A stretch of 64,000 nucleotides of DNA from NCBI GenBank assembly GCA_022264855.1, contig JABYQU010000011.1:496001-560000 (forward strand). The letters are read 5' to 3'. The position numbers were made by a program, and so were the translations under genes. Below are positions 46,776 to 61,072 of the stretch, in pieces; position 1 is the stretch's first letter, and every line of letters begins with the position of its first letter. The stretch is from Lenzites betulinus (lineage: Eukaryota > Basidiomycota > Agaricomycetes > Polyporales > Polyporaceae). The notes beneath the pieces are model-generated. The model was not told the DNA's origin. It did not search any database and worked only from the letters and a program-made list of their open reading frames with translations.

Positions 46776-46946
46776 ATGCCTTCCTTCCGTGCTGCGTTCG
46801 CTCTCGCCATCTTCGTACAAGCCATCATCTTTGGTGCAGCCCCGGGGGCCGCGCTCCCGACGCCAGGGATGCCCATCTGCTTCGACCCTTGCACTCCAAA
46901 GCCGAAAGGGCCAAGCGACAACTTTAATCTGCCCCGTACTTTCTAG
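46776..46946 (+). CDS. Small secreted peptide (56 aa), copy 2 of a two-member family
   Basis: A single frame from ATG 46776 to TAG 46944-46946. The signal peptide MPSFRAAFAL-AIFVQAIIFG-AAP aligns without gaps to copy 1. The mature part begins GAALPTPGMP and includes ICFDPCTPKPKGPSDN, with two cysteines three residues apart, then NLPRTF. Outside the leader it has diverged from copy 1, although both are Pro-rich and neutral. Conservation of leader and promoter with variation of the mature peptide is a pattern seen in secreted effector-like or defence peptides; that is only analogy. The gene stands alone in an AT-richer spacer and has no CaaX end. Confidence 0.72.
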   Translation: MPSFRAAFALAIFVQAIIFGAAPGAALPTPGMPICFDPCTPKPKGPSDNFNLPRTF

Positions 46947-48274
46947 TCTGCTACCATTGCTCCCATCCGTACGATTAAGATCCTTTCGCTTCAAAACAGG
47001 TATCTAATTCCTCACCATTAGGTTTTAACTTGCACAAGTTCACCGGGACAGGTCAGGTTAAATTGACCCGGTTATACCAGGGTGGACTTGGAAGCTGGCC
47101 CACTCATAATTTGCGGTACACGTAGCGCTATAGTGTGACACTTTTTCCGTCTCTGCTCTGTGATGGACATTTTTTTGTACTACTATTCGTACGAACAACT
47201 TAGTGGGTGAATACATATCATGATGGCACTCCGAGCGCCCCTGCAATAACGCTGGTACTCTAAGACAGTCCAAAAGCCCATGGATCATGTATCTTGCCGT
47301 AGCTCTACGGAGCCGTGGCCGGCGGAGTTTGAGACGCGGCTTTTTTGATCCTCGTCGCAGTTTGGTTGGTTTCCATAAGACCGCTCAAGGTGGTATGTTT
47401 TCCGATGCAGGCGTTGGAACGTGAGCGCCTTGAGTGCATCCTGCTCCGCAGCGCCCAAGCTTGACTACAGCTACACAGCAGCGCCCATAGTCAATGAGAG
47501 CAACAGTACCAGGTACAAGGTGAGAAACGGGGATGAATTGACGAGAGGAACGCGCTGGGCAGGGCCGGGGCTGAGGGATGCCGGTGCGCGCACGCGCCTG
47601 CTAATTGTAGAACGCCCATGTGGGCTGGATCACTGATTAAATGGAAGGAAAATACTGCATACCGAGGATCAGGTTGGTTGAAAAGTTATGCTGGTGGATG
47701 TCCGGTCAGCGCCGGCCACTGCTAGCACTAGCGCTCGCTTACTTACCTTTCTCGCACTTACCGCACTTCCAGCGACCCTAATCTGCTAGGCAAGGCAAGG
47801 ATTTGGATACCGTGCAGTCATAAATGTCATGTTTATCTTAACATCTTTGTGCAAGTAAGAATGAAAGGACCAGGGAACTTAGCGCTAGCTGGCGGTTTTT
47901 AGCCATCACTCTTCAACCACGTCAGTTGCCATATAGGGAAGATTTTTAGTACTACTCCGACGATCTTCGATCCGTTCTATCACTAAGGTGTTCCACGCCC
48001 CACTACATCTGCCACAAGCTCCACGGTTTCGTCCATCCGCACCAGGAAGTTATAGCCCCACTGAGACTTGTCAGTATTGGTGGCCGTACCAGCACTGGTA
48101 CATCTCGAGTTCACCGCCCGCCTTACGGGCGCCATAACCTTGGCCCCGGTGTATAGTAAGTTACCAGAAAGCTCATCGGTGCGTTCGTTTGTCTTCTTGG
48201 GCCGATGTTTCATACGCCGCCATTCTTATATGTGCACTCTATAAATCCACCCTACTGCCAACTACAGTTGCAAA
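46947..48274. other. Intergenic region
   Basis: AT-rich spacer without recognised genes. A 14-bp palindrome (AACTTG-CA-CAAGTT) lies near 47027. An AT-rich TATAAAT sequence at 48240-48246 precedes the tubulin cofactor gene. Confidence 0.5.
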
Positions 48275-51200
48275 ATGGACGCCGAACATATTGACACTGA
48301 TAACATCGTCCAAAGTGACGACGTCGACGAGCGCACGGTCTACGCTACCTTCGAAGACCATGAACAATTTCTCGCTCTCAGAGACGAGTTTCTTGCCATA
48401 GACTTGTACACTGATCCAGTTGGCGATGCTGAAAGGCTCGAGACTCTCATACACCGAAAGATCACCCTGATCGTGAGGCTTTCTCTATCAGCCGCTTGAT
48501 GGTCCGACTGAGCTTGTATGCCTCAGTTTGATAAGTACCAGGAACAGCCGTACCTCCTTGACCAATACTTGGAACAGCTTTTCTCCCCGATTGTTGAAAC
48601 ATTGAAGGCGCACGCCAAGTACTTCGCTGCGAATAGTGATGCACATGTCTCAAGGTGGAGGATTCATCGGCTCGCCTTACTAGTTTACCACTTCGTCAAG
48701 TTCAGAGGATACAAAACCATCAGTCCGTTCCTTCATTTCCATAGTGCGCTAACACCACTCACATCGGGACAGCCAGGTTTTTCCCTCATGAGATCGCGGA
48801 TCTGTCCGTGGTGCTCGACTATATCAGTGCACCAAACAGTCCGGTACACGACATTCACCAATGGCCTCTGCGGTACTCCGTTCTCCTGTGGCTCTCGCTT
48901 GTGTGCATGATCCCTTTTGATTTGGAGCAGTTCGATGAAGTCGGACATTCGGGAGAGACTGCTTCCAGGATCGAGGACGTCGCCAAGTCTTTTCTGGGTC
49001 GAGCCGGCGTCGATCGCGAAGGCTCTGCTCTACTGCTCTCGCGACTCTACATGAGGCAAGCATCTGATAGCTTCGCATATGTCAGGTGCTTACTTTTATC
49101 AGGAAGGACATGGCTTTCAAGCTGCCCGAGTTTCTGTCGTACGTTGCATCGACTGTGGAGGGAGTTTCGGACCCTTGTTTGGTACGTGCTACGTACTAGT
49201 CAGTGGCTCTGTAGCGCTCGCCTCATGCTAACGCACCATCCAGGGTATGGGAGTTCTGCGTGTCACATGCGAGGTCACGAAGTTGGGCACCGCCGAACAA
49301 GTGCAGGCGCATAAGGACTCGCTCCTTCAAGTGACTCACGTTCTTCGAGCAAACAAAGTCCTCGTGGGAAACACGGTGATACGGAAACTGCGTACTAAAC
49401 TCATCTCGCGAGTCGTGATTCGACTCCTGCCCGCGAAGACACGGAGGCTCCGTGCCAAGGGTGCGTTGTCTATCTTACTAATTAAACTTGGTGTCAATGA
49501 ACTGGTATGCAAAGGTCGCGCTTTGGCATCTCTGAGTGATTCTGGCGAAGCGGGTGGTATTGAAGATGACTTCGACGTCCCTGAGGAAGCTGAGGGTGTG
49601 CTGGAAGAACTTTTTGAGTCCCTTCGCGACAAGGCAAGTCTTAGACAGTATACATTCATACCGTGGGTGCAAAACTGACAACTTCGCCGCGCAGGATACC
49701 ATTGTGCGTTACTCCGCAGCCAAGGGGATTGCGAGGATCTGCGAACGGCTGCCTGTGGACTTCGCAGAACAGGTTCTGGACCAGGTCCTTCACCTATTCT
49801 CTATTCACTCCATCGCAGTCGCGAGCATCTACGATATGCCGAGAGTCGCGGAAAGCACATGGCATGGCGCGTGTCTTGCGTGCGCTGAGATGGCAAGGCG
49901 CGGTCTCATCCCAGATGAACGCCTGTCGGAGCTCATTGGATGGCTGTACAAGGTCGGTTTCTAACTTCGAGCGGGGATGCAGCGGCGAGCGCTGACGAGG
50001 ACATAGGCCATGTACTTCGATATCCGGAAGGGCGCACATTCTATCGGCTCTAATGTGCGCGATGCTGCGTCCTATGTCCTTTGGTCGCTATCCCGGGCAC
50101 AGAGCGTGGAGGCGTTGCGGCCTCACGCCCTCGACCTAGCCAGGCATCTCGTTACCGTCGCAGTATTCGATCGCGAGATCCACATCCGGCGCGCCGCTAG
50201 TGCGGCCTTCCAAGAGTACGTCGGTCGAACGGTGAGTTCTTCTCCGTGACGTGGCCGACTGGAGCCTCATGAACGCCTCAGAGTCTGTTCCCGCATGGCA
50301 TAGATGTCCTGCGGAAGACCGACTTTTACGCAGTTGGTATCCGCAAAAATGCCTTTCTGACTGCGGCACCGGAGGTCGCAGAGTGAGTCCCAGATTTGAT
50401 CTCCCACCTCACGACTTACACGCACATAGACACGGGGAATATCGTGAATTCATGATCGGACATCTCCTATCCGTGACTCTTCGTCACTGGGATCCCGCTA
50501 TGCGGCAAATCGGCGCTCAGTCACTACGCGCAATATGCGAACTGGACCTTCCGCAGCTGGGACCCGACGCAGTTGCACGGGCAGTAAGGCACATGTACGC
50601 CTCCCGCACACCCCTATGTTGACGCTGTCACAGGCAAAACTCCTCAAGATGCCTGATTCGGGCGATATTCATGGTGCACTTCTGGTATTAACGGAACTAG
50701 CTGCAGCGTTTGGCTTTTCTCAAGAATACGATTCAGAACGGCGCAAGGTGAGTCCCTATACCTGACCTCACTCGCAGAGCTCATATCCGCGCAGGCCTTC
50801 GCATGGCTCTCCACAGTGCCTCTTCCGATCATACAGTCACAGCGCCAGGAGCTCATCGCTGAAGCGGCCTGCCGACTCATAGCGGCTGGCATCACACTCC
50901 CTGAGACACAACATGCCCAAAGCACCGTTCCTTTCTGGAGACACGTCGTGGACTCGGGTCTCAAGAGTAGGAGCATCGCTGTACAGGAGGCCGCTGCGGC
51001 GGCTCTTGCTGCCGTCAGTCGGCTGGTGGATTGTTCTGCTGTAGTGAAACGCCTCGTCGGCGACTTCGAGGCAGGCAGTCCGGAAATGCAGCAAAGTTTG
51101 GCGAGGGTCCTCGGTGTGCTGGACTACGAGGCGCATCCGCACGGTATCGAGGTGGCAGTAAGGTGCTTGCTACGCATGGTCGACCGCAAGGTAAGCTGCG

Positions 51201-52785
51201 CATCATATCGGCTGGGATTGTGGCATTCTGATGTGCATTCAATCATAATGCGCAGATTGGGAGCCAGAACGTTGAGGCAAGACGCAACGCATTCGAGTCT
51301 ATGCCACAGATCCTCAACAACGTCTCCGAAGATCTGGTCAATAGTCAGTACATCCTAACAGGCATCACGATCCAAAGCTCAACCGTAATCAGAACTATCA
51401 GCCAATTTCGTTTGCAAGATGACGGACGCTCTCATAGACGGCCTGACGGACTACACGAGCGACGAGCGTGGGGACGTCGGCTCCTGGGTGCGCGTTGCAT
51501 GTGTCAAGGGACTTGCCTCCTTCATACAGACCCTCTTCACACATGCCTCTGCCCTCCCCGAGTTCTCAAACTACCTTCCTCCGGAATCGTACCACAGCGC
51601 GATTGGCGGCATACTCAAGCAAGGCGTGGAGAGGCTTGACAACGTTAGGCAACAAGCAGGCGATAGCTTCACCACCCTGTTGCTTCTCCCACCTCCTGCG
51701 GTGGACGGATCATCCCTATGGAGGATTTATGGAGAGGAGAGGATGAAGGAACTATTCCTAAGGCAAGCAGGGGCACGTATCGCGCCGATTTTCTCTCTCT
51801 GATATTGGCCGCGTGCACAGTGACAAGGAATCGCTCGGTTGGAGCGTCGGTGCCTGGCTCTTCCCGCGCGCCGTGCAATTAATGGACATACAACGCTACC
51901 GCAAGGAACTTCTCGCCGGTATCATTCTCAGCACAACAACGAAGACAGATAGCACTGTAAGTGAAAATATCCGCGTCAGGGGAACGCACACTGACGAGTT
52001 CATAGCAACGACCGGTTGCATCTGCTCTTGTCGAATATGCACTTCAACTACCCATCTCGACGCAAGAACAGGATCAGTATGATCAACGTGGCCTTTCCCG
52101 TGACCTCCTTGCGCAGGCGGAGAAGAACGTCGGCTCCAATAATGTCGTTGTCCCAGTGTTGCAAACATTCAATGTGTTGCTTGAAGCCGATGCTTTTGAG
52201 AACCTGCCGCAGAATCCCGAAGGCTTGCAAACGTACGTCGCCTTGTATATTTGGTTTTTTCATATCTAGAATATGAAATTATCTAGACTACGGTCTCTTC
52301 TGTCTCTCGTTACAAGAAATGTGGCTCGTTTGAAGAATCCACAACGGATAAATGTCTCCATGCGATGGTAAGTCGAGCCACGACCAACACAGCAGTCGCT
52401 GACTATACACAGCCTCGTCAACTTGCTACCCATGCCAGCACTTCAAGGCGAATGTATAAAGCAGCTTATACATTATCTCAATCATCAATACCCTCGGGTA
52501 CGCATATGACGCCCTCGATATAGAGGTGACTAATTCTTCTCCCAATTGATAGGTACGCGCGGACACCGCGGAGTATCTGTACCTGATTCTCTCTAGCAAG
52601 GACACTGGGATGGAGACGGACGACGTCGAGAAAATATTGCTAGAGACAGAATGGTGTGTCTATCGTGCTCATTGCGATGCGCGCACCGTAACTTGTTATC
52701 TTCCAGGTCGTCGACGGAGAAAGCCGGAGCAGAGAACGCCGCAAAACGCTGCATCGAGCTGTTAGCAGAGTCTCATTCATCATAG
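48275..52785 (+). CDS. Tubulin-folding cofactor D (TBCD; Cin1/Alp1-like)
   Basis: A large gene of many exons. It starts at ATG 48275 (MDAEHIDTDN) and ends at TAG 52783-52785 after CIELLAESHSS. Recognisable segments include DKYQEQPYLLDQYLEQLFSP with VSRWRIHRLALLVYHFVKFR-GYK (near 48525-48715), RWPLRYSVLLWLSLV-like text (here HQWPLRYSVLLWLSLVCMIP, near 48860), the block with VIRKLRTKLISRVVIRLLPA (near 49380), IVRYSAAKGIARICERLP (near 49705), IHSIAVASIYDMPRVAESTW-HGACLACAEMARRGLIP (near 49805) and GAHSIGSNVRDAASYVLWSL (near 50030). These are the HEAT-repeat landmarks of TBCD. The protein captures beta-tubulin and helps assemble alpha/beta heterodimers with cofactors C and E. The C-terminal half (about 50.6-52.8 kb) is finely split and its exon edges are less certain. 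Confidence 0.88.
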
Positions 52786-53016
52786 TCTTAGAATCAGTAC
52801 TTGCAGTGTACTTGTACCGAGGAATTGCAACATTCAGAAAGGCAGATGCCACTAACCCCGAGCTCTGTGCCTGAGCTCGACATACGAGGCGTGAGAAAGT
52901 CAGAATCATTATCCGCAGATGGGCGCCTAAGATGTCGTAACCGCTGGACCGGACGTCACTGTATCGAAAGCCCTAAATCCCTGCCCTTCCTCCTACCACC
53001 AAGGACGACCTCCACG

Positions 53017-55174
<2,158 letters not shown>

Positions 55175-55767
55175 GGCACAGTGCCGCGCCTCCGCTGCTG
55201 CGTCCACGGACTTTGTCGGAGGGAACGTGAAAGAAGACACCGGCATTACGAACTCTGGCACGTATACGTATACTTGTACATACACTCAGGATGATGCAGA
55301 CGTCCCAATGTTCCCCTTTGTCAGCCACACCAGCGCGGAGCCCACCCATGCGCCCTCCGGCGGGCTGTCATGCGGAGCGCGCGGGATCGTACGATACCGT
55401 CCTCGAGCGACGGGCGTGGTGGTTCTGTCTCACCCCCTCGCTCCGCAGGCGGCGTGCACGATAGGCTGCCCGCGCTGCCCTGATCACGATGCGAACACGT
55501 TCAAGCCGTGCGGCCCTATGTATAGCACCCACAACGCGCATGCAGCCAGCGATAATCGCTGACGCTCCGTGACGTCAAGCGGTTCCCTTCCCCGGCGTCG
55601 TGGGGCCCTGGATATCCGGATATTCAGGAGGTTTGGCCGCGGCTCGAAGCCAAGTCGGGGGAGAAGCGTCCGCTGCGCGGCGCGGACGCTGTGCAAGCTT
55701 GTTAGGCGGATGGACGTCGACATCGACATCTATCTGTCCATCTGGGCGACCTGTCCGACACGCACCC

Positions 55768-55811
55768 GCGCGTCGCTGGGGCTTAGGGCATCCTCAGTCC
55801 CAGCGACGCGC
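55768..55811. repeat. Inverted repeat / potential hairpin
   Basis: GCGCGTCGCTGGG at 55768-55780 is the exact reverse complement of CCCAGCGACGCGC at 55799-55811, with an 18-nt spacer that itself has partial complementarity (AGG/CCT around GCAT). Confidence 0.7.
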
Positions 55812-58800
55812 CCCCGTCCCGGTCAGACAGCGACGACGGGAGAGATAACATACGAGTGCGCGGAGATGGGCTCCCCAGCCGGGTGCGTCCTCCCACAGGT
55901 CGCGAGGGCGGCTTCATGTCCGCGCCTTCTTGGCGGATCGCCCTCCCTGTTCTCCTCCGCCGTGGCCCAGCAGGCGGGACGCGGCCAGCTCAGGTCTATG
56001 GACCCTGGTCTGGCCCGCCCCGCGTGCACTGTCGTCTTTGCGCCGCTGGGCAGCCGCGTCGTCCCGGGATGCGCTTCGACGGGGCACGCTCGCCGCGAGA
56101 AGCTCGCTATCTGCCCGCCGTGCGAGAGGATGCAATGTACGCACCGCAGGCCTGCACGCAACTCAGGGTCTCTGCGTGCTTGCCTCAGATGCCAGAACCA
56201 GGTTCGAATGCAACTTCAACGCTTCAGTTGCAAGTGCCACCGCGGGATCCTCGGTCGAAGCGCACAACGCGGCGGGGCGCCACGCCACGTTCGTCGCTCG
56301 CTCGTTCGAGCGGCGCGCGTCCTGTCCAGGTGCAATGTTCGTCCAACGCCAAAACGGCACAGGTGCGATACCGGGCGAGCGCGAAGCGCGCATCGTGGGC
56401 CTGCCGAGGCCCCGCCGCAGGTCCAGGATGCGGGTTAGGCTGGAGAAGCTCGTCGTGGGAGGTGCGTCCGCGACACGAGCGTAGGCCGAGCGGTATGCAC
56501 TGACACGCTCCACCCCGCGTCCAGGAGCCCGCTCTAGGCTGCGGGAGTACCGCCTGCAGACCGCAGACCGTCCGTCCGTGCATCGAGTCAGACAGCGGGT
56601 AGCAAACGCGCGCGCGATGGGGGGCACTTGGCAGTCGCTCGCTGACGTGATAGCGTCCCCGCGTCGGAGTGTGGGCGATATGAGGGCTCTTCTTCGAACG
56701 CGCGCGGGAGGCTGGGGCGCGCGTATATGATTACGCCTCGCTCCGGGTCGTACGCCGGGCTCTGGACAGCGTTCGGACACGGTGCGGGCCAGCCGTGCCA
56801 GGTACGGGGGTGGGCTGCAGCAATGCGGGCGGTGCTTCCGGGACGAGCTGGCACCAGGGGCTGCGGGGAAGGGAAGGCAAGAAGCGACCCGACGCGGAGA
56901 AGGCCAGCCTGAGCTCGGACGGGGCCGCAGACACTGGCTGGCACTGGCACGCTGCGAGCAGTTTGGGCTACTGGTGCGCGAAGCCCCCGGTGCCGGGGGA
57001 TAGCGTTGCGGCACGCACCAGCACGCGCCCCGTCCACTGATTGCGCGGCCGCGGTCGGAGGCGATAGCACCAGGGCTGCAGGCGCGTCGAGCGGGCCTCT
57101 GGACGAGCTGCGAGCTGCCTTGTGCGGCCTAGTGGGTCCTGCGTGGGTGGAGGCGTTGGTACTTATCGACCTGCGCATGGTCCGGGCGGTATGGTGGCCC
57201 GCAGAGCACACTTGGTCGAACATGTCAAGTGCGACCCGGGGGGACAGCCAAGCTGAACTTGTAGTCCTGTACGGGGCGTAGCACGAGCCGGGGCGGGCCG
57301 CTCGGGGAGAGGACGCGGGGCATCGGGACGCTGCGTGGCTTAATCAGCGGCTTCCTCAGGGATTCCTGGTGGTGCACGCACGGATATGGTGGGGCGGGCC
57401 CGGGGGGTGGGATGGCGGCAATATTTGGCTTTGCATGAGGCAGGTCACGGCGGAGCGCGAACCAGCGGCCGGTGAATTCCTGGCGCGGGTTTGCTCTGAA
57501 GGGCGTCCTGACAAATGCGCGCTCCTCATGATGCTGACGATGAGCACCTGCACAGGAGTACTCATCGCAGTCGGAGTACGCCGCGTTGGCCCCATACTCC
57601 GGCTGAGCGGGGAGCGGGGAGCTCGGGGGTCGCCGGCGGTATGTCATGTCCTCTTTCGACGGCCTGGGTGGTTGTGCTCACTCCCGCTCGACACGGGCTC
57701 GGACAGCGTGCCACGCTCGGACGTTGAAACAAGACCTTTTATCGTCTCTCACGCCTGCGCACCCAGCGAAACGCTCGCGGAAGCAAATCCGACCAACATC
57801 CCCATGGCTTGGCAGTACCCCCGTGCAATGCATCAGCGCAACCCGGAGGCACTTCGCTGCATCTTGTGGTGCCCATCGCCCCGAGCCCGAGCCGGCGCTA
57901 GGCCGTACGTGTGCAATGTGCATGAGATCCAGCGGCGGTCGTCCAACGTCCATCGTTGCGGCACGATCACGACCGGCCTCTATGCAGCCACGCGCGCTCC
58001 CACGTCCGCCCTCCCCGGCCTGCCAATCCCAGGGCCCCAGCGTGGGCAGTGTGCGTGCTGCCACGCCCGGCAGCGTGGCATAGGCGGCCGGCGGCGCACC
58101 TGGCAGCCTGAGCCCGCCTGGGCAGATGAGATTCCGGCGGGGAAGGCGAGATCCCTCGTCTTGTTGCGCTTGATCTTGATTGACAGCTGCGCCGGCACGC
58201 GAATGGCATGTCGGTGTATATATACAGTGTCGTGATGCTGACATTGACAGGGCGCCGACGGGGAGGTACTCGTGCAGCTTTGGCAGGTCCAGTTAATATT
58301 GATCTCCCCGCACATCCTGGCATGCCACTGGGTCAGGGTACTGCGAATCCGACTCCGACTAGTATCATCCGCGCGCGCCGGTTGGGGCGAGAGCTACCTG
58401 GGCGGGCTTGGCCCTTGGGGGCGTCCATGGTGCGCGGTGTTGCCTTGTTTGAACGCGTCGTGCTGAAAAGGTTCAATCAAGCGCGAATCAGCGTGAGTGT
58501 GTGAGTGCCAGTGTGGAATCCTCCGTCGCCGCGCCGTGGCGCGAACCCTCAGCGCCATCTGCCACAGTTCAGAGTTCTAAACGGGGGCCCGCTCTCGTCA
58601 GTGGCGGGCCACGCTGCACCGGGATCCATCCGAGAGAGTTTGCGTTCGATGCGTCTGTGTGCACTGTTGTAATGTTTAATGTTAGCACTGTGTGCATGCA
58701 TCGCAATACCAGTACCGCTGTCCCAGGCATCGATGGCCGCCCCGTCCACGATGGATATCCGCCCCACACTGGCACCCGCCGTATTCGACACAGGCGATCA

Positions 58801-59811
58801 AACTCCCGACCGCCCCCTGCGAACAGGAACCCGCCAATTGAAACGGCCACTTGATCCCAGCTGCCCCCCGCATCGGAATAGGCCACCCGTTCATTGCGAT
58901 ACGCAGTGGCCTGCTGAGCCTGAGCATGATCACGCTGCGTGGGACGGTACAGATGCCGCGCACGCCAGGCAGGCTATGCCCGAAGCGGCCGCGCAGCCAC
59001 AAAGTTGCCTATGCCGCTGCGTGGGCGGGGGCTCGCGATGGGGGGCTGATCAACTGGGCGTACGGGATCGCACGATGGAATCCGAGTGGATGGAATAGCT
59101 ATAGATGGAATCAGCTGCCCGTCCGGGCTCCGAACTGGGCTGCCGGGATCCCACCGCGGGCCACTAGTCGCGCGCGTCCGTCCATGGCCATAAGGGTATG
59201 CGTTCTTAGTGCGAGCCTGAAGCTTGTGGTGAGACCCGCGCGGTGGGTGGGGGCCGCGGTTCTAGCTTCTGACGTTAACGTGCGTCCGGATGGAACATTG
59301 GATCCGGATCCTGCGCAACGCTGCTTACTGGCACTGCAGCTGGGCGTCGGGTGGGTGGTCGCGCTACGTATACGAGTGTAGCATGTGTGGTGGAGCGGTG
59401 TGCGAGTTGTTAATGCGGCATCGTGTTGCGTTCCTCTGTTCGTGAACTGTATCGCAGGACAGATCGCAGGGCCCGGCGCGTCGGAGGCAGCCGGCGGAAC
59501 ATTCGACGTCTCGGGCTCCTATATATGCATATGCACTATGATCAGTTACTATCACCTAGTCCGCACCATGGTGGCCACGACATTGCCCGCTGCACGCTGC
59601 ATATGGACCTGGGGCGCTTTTAATCAAGTTCGGGCGCAGGCTGAATTGATCTTCTGAACGCGGAGTGCCTACGCCAAATCCGGCGCGCCGCGCTGATAGC
59701 ACTACTACTACGTGGTGATACCCCTGTCGCCTGTCCCCCGGTGGGCGAGCCATCGCTGCTCGCATCGTGAGACTTGCCACTGGGCTTGCACCGTTCGAGC
59801 CGTCGCGGACT

Positions 59812-59837
59812 TTGAATATTGAATATTGAATATTGAA
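59812..59837. repeat. Tandem heptamer TTGAATA, 3.7 copies
   Basis: Three perfect TTGAATA units followed by TTGAA; an AT island in GC-rich surroundings. Confidence 0.8.
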
Positions 59838-60664
59838 GAGCGGCGGGGCCCCGGGGGCGTTCGGAGAAGCGTCTTATGGCCGCCAGGGCGAAGTACTCAG
59901 TGGAATGGGCCCGGGGAGAGGTGATCATGCTGGGCAGCTTGGCGTCTTGTGCCTCTTGTTGCAGGTGCGCACATCTTCGAGCTGAATGATTGTGCATATA
60001 TGCATTCAGAACTCGACGGGGGGAGGTGACATGCCGTGGCGGCGGCGGCGGTCGTAACACGTTACAGTTACCATTTAGGCGGTCCTAGAGGCTCCAGGAT
60101 TCAGAGGGTGGCCCTATCCGCTGCCTGTTGCCTGACGTTCCCTGGATCACCGTATCTTGGAGCAACTTGAGACTCGCACTGGCATCTTGTCACCGTCGCC
60201 GTGTTTGACTCGTGTTTGACTCTGAGTTCACAAGCCCGACATCGACATCGACACCGGACAGCCGGCGGACTGCAGTTCTGCTGATGCACGCGCCTGATGA
60301 TGGGAACGCGTCCCCTTCGGGCAAGTTCTGAGTTCAAGTTCTCGGAACCTGCATGCAGCTAGAACGCGCGATGTGATAGTAATAGCATTAGTAGACGGCG
60401 GCGGCGCGCCGGATATAGAACCCCGAGAACCTTTAGCAGAACACGCACCGTGCACTACGTACGCGTATACCTTCCCCTTGCATACATTCATTGTATATGA
60501 ATACATGAATGGCAGTTGCCCGGCAACGCGCGAGGCCGGCAAGCCTGCGAGCTTCGAGCTTCGCTGAATCGCGGCCGCAGCGGGGGGCACGGTCTGCAAC
60601 GAGAACGCCGGCCGGCGCGGCGCTGCTTCGCCCGTGCGTTCCACGTTCCCCCGGCCCATTCCAT

Positions 60665-60704
60665 CGTTCCAACGTTCCAACGTTCCAATGTTCCAATGTT
60701 CCAT
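60665..60704. repeat. Tandem octamer (C/T)GTTCCAA, about 5 copies
   Basis: Five consecutive 8-bp units, three starting CG and two TG; the last ends in CAT instead of CAA. Confidence 0.8.
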
Positions 60705-60808
60705 CGCGGCTTCGACGTCCGCGCACGCTGTCGAACAATGTCGCAGCCGCATTCGGGCGTAGGAGATCGTATCAGCGTGTCCGGCAGGACTCTGACGCAC
60801 GGCACAGG

Positions 60809-60832
60809 CTGCTGCTGCTGCTGCTGCTGCTG
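60809..60832. repeat. CTG microsatellite, 8 units
   Basis: Eight perfect CTG units, followed by CG. The frame context is non-coding as far as can be seen. Confidence 0.9.
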
Positions 60833-61003
60833 CGTGTGTTCAAGATTTAAATTGTGTAAGCCCTGACATGGACAAGCACCGGTACTGGTGCTACGGGCGC
60901 GGGCGCAGGCGCGTCCCACGCTGCACCGCTGACCAGGGGGCACTGGACAGATGGGTTCTCGTTCTCAGTTCTGTGGGCGGTTCTTGAGATAGGACGAGAT
61001 GGG

Positions 61004-61072
61004 CCCGGGATGGAATGGAATGGGCCCGGGATAGGATGGGATGGAATGGGGCTGGGTGGGATGGGATGGGAT
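61004..61072. repeat. TGGGA/TGGAA pentamer-rich tract
   Basis: Irregular run of GGGAT, GGAAT and GGGCCCGGGAT units on the plus strand, which looks like slippage-derived low-complexity DNA. Confidence 0.7.

Noticed and set aside
47020..47035. 14-bp palindrome as a transposon end
   Set aside because: No partner repeat or target duplication was found; short palindromes occur by chance.
56190..56225. Possible tRNA B-box (GGTTCGAATGC)
   Set aside because: The ending does not match GGTTCGANNCC and no matching A-box or cloverleaf arms were found.
55569..58235. Long open frames of about 285 residues on both strands
   Set aside because: They overlap each other, have random GC-rich composition (Arg, Ala, Pro, Gly), no motif and no splice-consistent extension.
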